Below the pieces are notes generated by a model. It saw nothing but the letters and a program-made list of their open reading frames with translations, was not told the origin of the DNA and ran no database searches. Below are positions 1 to 9,400 of a DNA stretch of 64,000 nucleotides, in pieces. Source of the DNA: Lepas anatifera (lineage: Eukaryota > Arthropoda > Thecostraca > Lepadidae); the NCBI GenBank assembly GCA_034440635.1, contig JAOTON010000953.1, positions 310,001 to 374,000 of the forward strand, given 5' to 3'. Position 1 is the first letter of the stretch, and every line of letters begins with the position of its first letter. The position numbers were made by a program, and so were the translations under genes.

Positions 1-241
1 TGCCATATTTTTAGTTATTTTTCTTCTTCTTCTCCTTCTTTTTCCTAGCAGAGCGAGCCGCGACTTGCAGTATCTTACCTTCGATGTTAATATAAGGGTG
101 CTGTTACCATTGGGTTAACGGAGGGGGCACGCCAGGCTACCCGCTTAAAGGCGCGCTGGACCTTGAAAACGAGCCTGTACCATTTCAAATGTTATAGCCA
201 GCACGCCACCAGAGGCCGGCCCGGCGTGCGCCGGCGCTCAC

Positions 242-427
242 CTTGTTCTCCCACTCGAACTCGGCCCACATCTGGCGGAACTCCTGGCCGGTGCAGCTGG
301 CCGGCACGATGTAGTCCATGATGTCGATGTGGATGTCGTTCAGCACCACCACGTTACGGTCGCTGCCAGAGCCCGAGACGTCGTACACGATGTTGCCAAA
401 GATGATGGCGTTCTCCGTGCTCGCCAC
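242..427 (-). CDS. COPB1: COPB1 exon 14
   Basis: 62 codons, phase 0: [20 protein letters not shown] to [12 protein letters not shown]. Acceptor gctccag, donor gtgagc. The following exon(s) for the appendage platform end lie beyond base 1. Confidence 0.95.
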
Positions 428-3400
428 CTGGAGCGGGGGTAACGTTAGTAAAGCGTGCCGGAAGATCGGCGACGGCCCACGGAAAATAATATTATAGGGA
501 GAGCTGACAGCCCATCTCTAAACGCAGAGCGACAGGCATCAGAAGAAGCCAAGAGTTTCTTTTTTAGAACACGCAGCACGCAACAACACATCGGTGAAAG
601 CCAATAAGTCGCAACTGGCACCATACCACAGCAGATACACGGGTCTCCACAGAAATCACCACTAACAAAAGGCAACGCCAGCCAACCCTGAGGTCTCAAG
701 CAACTCGCCTTGACATTGGCCTTGATGTTGGCGAAGTCCTTGGGGGCGAGCACGAGCGGGGCCGGCTTCTCCACCAGCTTGAGGTCGCCGAGGGTGGCCA
801 GCTCCAGGCTGCAGTCCTGCAGCGTGTCCGCCGTCTGGTTCACCACCAACACGTCCAGCACTATGTCGTACTGGTTGACGTTCACGTACGCCTCGGCGTA
901 CACGGGGTCCGGAGAACCCAGTCAGCTGGGTCACCTGCGCGTCACGGAGGTGGTGATCATCGGCGCTGACGCCCCGGAGTTTGGCACAGCGTCACCGCCG
1001 CACGTCGGGATATCGGCGGTCATGGACGGCCAAATATTACGTTGATGTATACAACTGCCCTCAGTTGCAAAGTTATCATCTATTTTCCCCAAAATACTCA
1101 TTTGATACAAAATTCAACAAACCAATCGAAACTGACATTCAACTTCAATCAAGCACAAACCCTAACACAAGGACATATCCAAACCGAGCAGGAAGGATAC
1201 CTTGCTAAGTTTGGAGGTGCTGAAGTCAGCCGCTGAGTTCTTGCTGGCGCCCACCGCCTGCGACAAAGAGAGCTCAAACACGTTCTCCGTGCCGGCCAGG
1301 TCGGCGCGGCTGGAGAGCTGCAGGAAGCCGATGGGGGCGTCCGGCTGCACGCCGGCGGCGGCAGGCTCGGCCGCCGTCTGCTGGGTCGCCTCCTCATCGG
1401 CCTTCACCTGCCCAACGGAGCCAGATGTGTTCCATTCTCTTACGGAGAGAACATACTGACCCCAATCTGCCGTCAGACCCGTCCCCTGATCATGGCCGCC
1501 GGCTGGTTACTATGGATGTGTCAAATCGTTAAAAAAAACAGCTCACAACCTTAGCTGGTTGGTTCCCTTCTGCATAAGTAACCGTCTGGATACAAGGGAA
1601 CGTTTTGATGAAAAGACGCGCCAGTCCCTATCAGCATGTTCTATAAAACGCACAACCACCGATATTGTATCTTAACTGATATTGTGCGTCTTCCATAATA
1701 AAATGTTCAGCGGATACAGGTTTGGGCTCTGAGGCTATTACAGAGACGTGTACAATGAGCCAAATGACATCGCAAGTCTGCTGCGGATGTTACACAATAG
1801 CAGGAAGCGGGAACCTCCCATCAACAGACTACAAACGCCGTGCACATGGCGACCCATCAGAAGTTGGCCGGTCACCTTGAGCATGGCCTGCAGCGCCTCC
1901 TTGCAGGAGGTGAGGAAGATCTGCTCCAGCAGGGGGTGCCGCTCGGCCAGCACCCGCAGGCACAGCTGCAGCCGCTCGGCGTCGTCATCGCTGATGGCCT
2001 TCTCGGGCAGACCGCTGCGACCCAGATGCAGCACGCTGCTGATCACCAGCATGGCCTCCGCCCGCAGGCGGTTCTGCTTGCTGGGCGCCGACACCAGGCC
2101 GCAGTAGCGCAGCGCCAGCTTGGTCAGCGTCGCCGCCAGCACCGAGCCCGCGAAAAAGTCGCCCGACATCAGGTACCTACGCAGCGGAGGGCGCTCCTGC
2201 TCCTTCTTCCTCGCAGACCTGTGGGCAGATAAGGACAGGTTAGTATTTCTAAGCGCAGCGAAAGTAATCCACCATCACGAAACATGTAGAAAGGCACATA
2301 GTGATCAGTGAGATCAGCGCATACACCATGACATGGGCGTGGGTACTGACGGTGTGGAGCTGAAGGCAGACTGGGTGGCGTAGGTGCCGTCCGCAGTGAC
2401 CAGCTTGTGGACCGTCTGCTGCTGCGCAGCCGGGTCGTCCTCCTGTGGCTCCCCAACGGCGCGGCGCTGCTCATCCTCCACCAGCGGGAACTCCCCCAGC
2501 GCCTGACGCACCTGAGGACAGGGATACAGCAGCTGACACACCTGAGGACACGGACAAGGCAGCGGGCACACTTGAGGACACGGACAGGGCAGCGGGCACA
2601 CCTGAGGACACGGATACAACAGCTGACACACCTGAGGACACGGACACGGCAGCTGACACACCTGAGGACACGGACAGGGCAGCTGACACACCTGAGGACA
2701 CTGACACGGCAGCTGACACACTTGAGGACACGAAACGGCAGCTGACACACCTGCGGACACGGAAACGGCAGCTGACACACCTGAGGACACGGACACGGCA
2801 GCTGACACACCTCAGGACACGGACCCCAATCTATTTGGATGTCAGTACATGCGCTTAGGCTGAAATTTGGTCAAAGCGTCGTGAAGCAGAAATGTACTCC
2901 ACTTCACGGTCTTATCCCCTACACAAATGACAAATGTCAAGGGGGTGACCTGTCGAGTTCGAGCATCCGGAGAGCCCATCATTTCAGCGGTGTCAGAAGG
3001 TGAGCTCGGGGTGGTCGGGTTGATGACAGGGGTCGGAGTCCGTGTGGTCGGTTCTGAGGGAGTGAGTGCTCGTACCTGGGTCATCACCGATTGGATGTCA
3101 TCAGCGGTGGCGGCGAACTCGCCCAGGATCCAGGTGGCGGCCCGGTGCACCCGCACGGAACTGCCGGCAGGGGGCAGCCGTTACAGACAGCAACTGGTAC
3201 AAATTATAGTTGGTCATCGACTTACCCAGCAGCTAACTAAGTACGTATTGTACACCCAAGCGGCGTTTGCGATTCCCAGGCGTTTTGTAGTGCCCTACTG
3301 ACTGGACTGCCCCGAACGATGCCGACGGCCCCAGCCGTAACCAACTCGATCGCCCGGAACTGCTCTATCCGGTCAGTGGGTAGCCAAAACTCACAGTCAG

Positions 3401-6400
3401 CGGGCATTTCTGTCTGACCCTATGGGCGGGAAATTCTCACTGACACGGTGGACGGGTAACTCTCACTGACACGGTGGACGGGTAACTCTCACTGACACGG
3501 TGGACGGGTAACTCTCACTGACACGGTGGACGGGTAATTCTCACTGACACGGTGGACGGGTAATCTCACTAAACCTATGGACGGGTAACTCTCACCGACA
3601 CGATGAGCGGGTAATTCTCACTGGCACGATGAGCGGGTAATTCTCACTGGCACGATGGACGGGCAACGCTCACTGACACGATGGACGGGTAACTCTCACT
3701 GACCCTATGAGCGGGTAATTCTCACTGACCCTATGAGCGGGTAATTCTCACTGATACGATGAGCGGGTAACTCTCACTGGCCCTATGAGCGGGTAATTCT
3801 CACTGGCACGATGAGCGGGCAACGCTCACTGACACGGTGGACGGGTAACTCTCACAGATACGGTGGACGGGTAACTCTCACAGACACGGTGGACGGGTAA
3901 CTCTCACTGACACGGTGGACGGGTAACTCTCACTGACCCTATGAGCGGGTAATTCTCACTGACCCTATGAGCGGGTAATTCTCACTGGCACGATGGACGG
4001 GTAACTCTCACTGACACGATGAGCGGGTAACTCTCAATGACACGATGGACAGGTAATTCCCACTAACACGATGAGCGGACAACTCCCACTGACAGAATGA
4101 GCAGGCAATTAAGTCTGACAGAATGCGCAGGTAATTCTGACTGAGCTAATGAGCGGATGGTGTATTTTACAACATTTCAGCATATAGGATGGTTGATTTT
4201 ACACTCTCATGTCTTCGATTTTCTTCAAACTTTGTACATTGGAAATATCAGCAGTCCAGAACAGGCGAGTGACATTTTTAGATCGCTAGGCGCAACGGTT
4301 CAGGAGTTATAGCCTCAGGCAATTTTACACTTCACTGACACAGCAATGCCTTCGACGGCTATTTTATTCTATAAAAAATAATGATAAATGGGTGAAATTA
4401 TGCATCAAAATGTTTGGAATGGGTCAATGAACATAGGGATGACAATTCTGAAAGATCTTAGTTAAACAGAAAAAAACTATAACCATTAATTTTTTTAACT
4501 TAGTACAAATAGTGTTATAATATAGTGCAATATTTAGTACAATATAGTACAAATGCAACACAATACAGTACAAATGTGTTTTTCATCGTGGATTTCAAGA
4601 CAGATAAAAGGACGTAAAACACGTTTTAACGTACTAAGATCAAGAATAAAAACAGTGGGTATGTGTTTCCCAGCAAAACAAAACAAGCAATTCCAAAAAT
4701 TCGCACTGACCCGATGAGAGGGTAGCTCTCCAGCAGCTGCTCCAGCACCAGCGGCCGCAGATGGTCGAAGCGCTGCACGGCCTCGCGCAGGAAGACCAGC
4801 ACGTCGGTGGCGGCCAGCTCGTTAGTGTCCGACAGGAACTCGGTCAGCAGCGGGATCACCGTGGCCGACACATCCGGGAACTTGATGCAGCAGCTGTGCA
4901 GGGTGCGCACCAGCAGCTGACGGTACCTGCACGGGGTAGGGCCGAAGTCAGCGGCAGGGCGGAGAGTAAAGCATGGGCGGCAGTGGGAGATGGGGAAGGC
5001 ACCGCGGTTTGACTACGGCGTGGTGTTCATCATCCCGGAACCACTATCGGCGGAAGTGGAAGGAGGGAGGGGGCACTAGAGCAGGGTGCCCGCCCTTACA
5101 TCATACATTTTAACACTAACACTATGGCGCTGACTGGAAAGAAGTGGGTTGAAAAGCTCATGGTGCCCCCTTAACTTCGGACACTCTACCGTTACTATCC
5201 GGAGTACTTCGGATGTGACACTTATAACAATTCTCAGGAGGAGGGCGCACTGGCACAACTGTCAACGTCAAATCAGATTCAATCGATTCTTCAAGCAGCG
5301 ATTCCTGTAGCAACTTCTAATTTGAGCCTCATCCTTTACTGAACAGTGAATATGATAGCGAACAAGTGGATATCCGGATACCAAGCATTCAGCTTATATT
5401 CGTCGACAGTTGACGGTTGCACAAGAAATACAACCACCCAGTAAGTACACTATTTACACAGCATTTGACCCACTTTCCGACGTCCTCGTGTTCGACGGTG
5501 TTGTGCGTTTTGCTGACTTCCTTCTTGAGCACGAGCACCATCTCTTCCACCGTGCGCGAGGTGACCAGGTCCATGGCAAGGTCCAGCGTTTTCTTACGCA
5601 CCTGGCGGCCAGAGGGCTGAGTCAGATCACCGCGTACAAGCCACTCAGGCACTAAAGGCTGCCACATGCTCTTCAACGTCCCTTACTGCAGTTTACACTT
5701 GTCAGCTCTCCTAACTCGGAGCACATATCATCGGTAGCCAAAGGGAATCAAAACTATGAACCCAGGTTTCAGTAGGGAAGATGTGTTCTGTAGTGTTTAC
5801 TGGTGGCCTATTTCGGGCCATTCTCAGGCCTGACCTCCGGGTCGGGCGTGCTCAGGATGCGCAGGATGTCCATCACCAGCTCCTGCAGGACGCGCTCCTG
5901 GCTGGGGAGCTCGCGCAGCGCCACCAGTCGGCCCAGCACGATCAGCTTCACGTTATTGTCCGACTCCTTGAGGATTATCTCGATGTAGGTCGACGCAGCT
6001 GCCTGCCGAGCGCGCAACGGCCGGTCACATCGCGCCAAACTCGTATTCATGATTTCCCACCGATGGAACGGATGATGAGACAACATTTCAGACAGCGCTT
6101 ACGTTAAAATGTCATTTTTCAACAGATGATTTAGAAAAACTAAGTATGTCGGAAATCGTGCTCAATCTGTCGCGGAATCTGTCTGTAATCGTATTTTTCA
6201 CTCTGAATCGTTCTATCCCTGCCATGGTCAGTCTCGGAACTATGTTTTTATGCCGTTCTTGCTGCTCTCACCATGTTTATTGCGCTACTCTCTTTCATAT
6301 AATAAAACACGAGTAGCTCAGACCTAGGTATGGCGAGGTGATGCCGCACAGCGGCAGTTAGAACTGCAGTCAGAACAGCGGCAGTGCTCATGGTATGCCT

Positions 6401-9400
6401 GACCAGAAGCCGGCCCGATAATGACCGTGGGGGGGGGAAGGGTTATTACATGTCATGAGGTTTGGATATGGGGGCGGCCAGGCAGGGAAAGTGAGAAAAC
6501 TCAGTCAAATAATCTTTCCTTTCCTATTTCCCATCATTTAACTGACTCACCACTCACGACTGGCGTTCATGTCTCCGCGTGTTTCAGCTTTTCAATATAA
6601 TACTAAGAGCCCTCCATGCCTGGAGACTTTGCTACACTTGATTCTATTTTTTTCATGTAACTTCATATGCACACGCTTGTGTAAGCGCGTTTTTTATATA
6701 AAAGCCTGCTCACATGTCTTAAAAGCCTGTCACAACACCAATATGAGGTACATTTCGCCGCAATTGAATGTGTACATTCCAGGCTGGAACCGTTTTCGGC
6801 CGATTGGTAGCCAACTCGTGCTGATATTATCGCAATTCAACCACAGACATGTGTGTTTCGTCGGCTTCTATTGATAGCCTTAGCAAGACCGCATTTTTCA
6901 GATATTTTATGACATTTTGCAGACCTTAAAGGAGTCCTCCTCCCCTACTGAGTGTAGTGAGCTCTCACCCTGAGGGCGGTGGGGACAGTGCTGAGGGTAG
7001 CGAGCTCTCACCCTGACGGTGGTGCTGAGGGTAGTGAGCTCTCACCCTGACGGTGGTAGGAGCGGTGCTGAGTGAAGTGAGCTCTCACCCTGACGGTGGT
7101 AGGAGCGGTGCTGAGGGTAGCAAGCTCTCACCCTGACGGTGGTGCTGAGGGTAATGAGCTCTCACTCTGACGGTGGTAGGAGCGGTGCTGAGGGTAGCGA
7201 GCTCTCACCCTGACGATGGTGCTGAAGGTAGTGAGATCTCACCCTGACGGCGGTGGGGGGTGGTGCTGAGGGTAGCCATGTTGAGGGTAGCGAGCTCTCA
7301 ACCTGACGGCGGTGGGGGTGGTGCTGAGGGTAGTGAGCTCTCACCCTGACGGCGGTGGGGGGCGGTACTGAGGGTAGCCATGTTGAGGGTAGTGAGCTCT
7401 CACCCTGACGGCGGTGGGGGTGGTGCTGAGGGTAGCCATGTTGAGGGTAGTGAGCTCTCACCCTGACGGCGGTGGGGGCGGTACTGAGGGTAGCCATGTT
7501 GAAGGTAGCGAGCTCTCACCCTGACAGCGGTGGGGGCGGTGCTGAGCGTCACCAGGGTGCCGGCCGCCTCGTAACGCACCGCCGCGCTGCTTGAGTTCAG
7601 CAGGTTATAGATGCAGCGGATGAAACGCGACCGCTCCGACGGGTTGGCGTGACACACCTGCAGGCACAATACCAGGGACTGGTGAGTAACAACAGGTTGG
7701 TAAAGCACACCTGCACAATACAGAGACCAGCAGGTTGATATGGCACACCTAAACAAAAGCAAACTAAAAATTTGGTGTGGCGCACCTGCACAATACTAGC
7801 GAATGGCGGGGACGTAATTGAATACTCTCCTATATGCCGGCAGATTTACACAGCAAAAAGCCGAGTATAACCAAAACGTTGACTTGACAAGGAAAATGAG
7901 ACGAATGTAATTATTATAGCATACTCCCAGGAAAGACCTTCTTGCATGCTCTCGTCCATATCCAATGGAAATATTCTCGCGTACTAAAATTAACCCTAAC
8001 CAACTACTATCTGCCACGACTTTGGGGAGGGTTGGCTCAACGGTTCCCCCACAAATCTGGTACCATCAGCCCCCACCAACAGCGTGCAAGTCCGCGACAC
8101 CACATCAACATCGTACTGCGCGTATCGGCATTTAACTCCAGCAATGAGGCCTGTAACAATCAACAAAGCCTCGGATGTCACGTGCCTTGTAGATGAGCTC
8201 AACGATGACCAGCTGCAAGATGTCGCCGAAGGTGTTGACCTGCTCGATGCAGGAGGCCAGGTAGGCGAGCGCGCGCTCCTGGTCGGCGTGGATCAGCATC
8301 ATGAAGGCGTTGCGACGACACGACATGTCCTGCTCGCCCTCCAGAAAGTTGGCAATCAACTCCGGGGCGTCCGGAATCAGAAATTCAAAGTTCCTGGCGA
8401 GCGACACCACGCCGATGTCAATGTTTGGTACCACCAGACTAACGCTTCAGCTGAGATAATGGCAAACATACAGAATTATCTCTATGTAAGGCTTTCCACG
8501 GATCGGACGTCCCGGGATAGGTGGTACCCCACGCCATGCCACAAGCATCCCAAGCTCGAACATCTCGAGCTTGGCTTGCTCTGTGCTTTACTTCGTCTAC
8601 TTTGTACGGCCATATCAACTTATAGCAACAAAGCCTTGGCGTGCTACAGCTCGACTCGCCACTGGGTACCTGTAGATGGTGAAGATGGCCATGACGGCGT
8701 TGCGGCGGACGTAGCTGTGGCGGTGCTCCAGGCAGGCCTGGATGGTCGGCATCAGCGGCTCCAGCAGCTCCGGCTCCTTCAGCTTACACAGGAAGCGCAG
8801 CGTCGAGCCTCGGATGTACTCGTTCGGATGCTGCAGGTCCTGTGGAGTGCAAAGCAGGGTCTATACATGGCTGAAGGAGGTAGGGACAGTAGCATTGAGG
8901 TCGGTGTTGGGAGCGTCAGCATGGCTGTGAGAGATGGGGCGTCATCTGGCTGTAGGAGATGGGGGGCGTCAGCATGGCTGTGAGAGATGGGGCGTCATCT
9001 GGCTGTAGGAGATGGGGGCGTCAGCATGGCTGTGAGAGATGGGGCGTCATCTGCTGTAGGAGATGGGGCGTCAGCATGGCTGTGAGAGATGGGGCGTCAG
9101 CATGGTTGTGAGAGACGGGGCGTCAACATGGCTGTGAGAGATGGGGCGTCAGCGTGACTGTGAAAGATGGGGCGTCATCTGGCTGTAGGAGATGGGGGCG
9201 TCAGGATAGCTGTGAGAGATGGGGCGTCAGCATGGCTGTGAGAGATGGGGCGTCAGAGTGTCAGTGGGAGATGGGGCATCAGCATGGAAGTGGGAGATGG
9301 AGCATCAGAATGGCAGTGGGAAATGGGGCATCAGAATGGAAGTGGGAGATGGGTCTTGGGAGATGGGGCGTCAGAATGGAAGTGGGAGATGGGGCGTTAG

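Noticed and set aside
2169..2858. Open frames on both strands with 10-residue repeats (EDTD...)
   Set aside because: 30-bp repeats keep frames open by period alone; the real coding here is COPB1 exons 10 and 11.
3413..4160. CRISPR-like regular array
   Set aside because: Units are contiguous with no unique spacers, and the genome is animal; this is a minisatellite.
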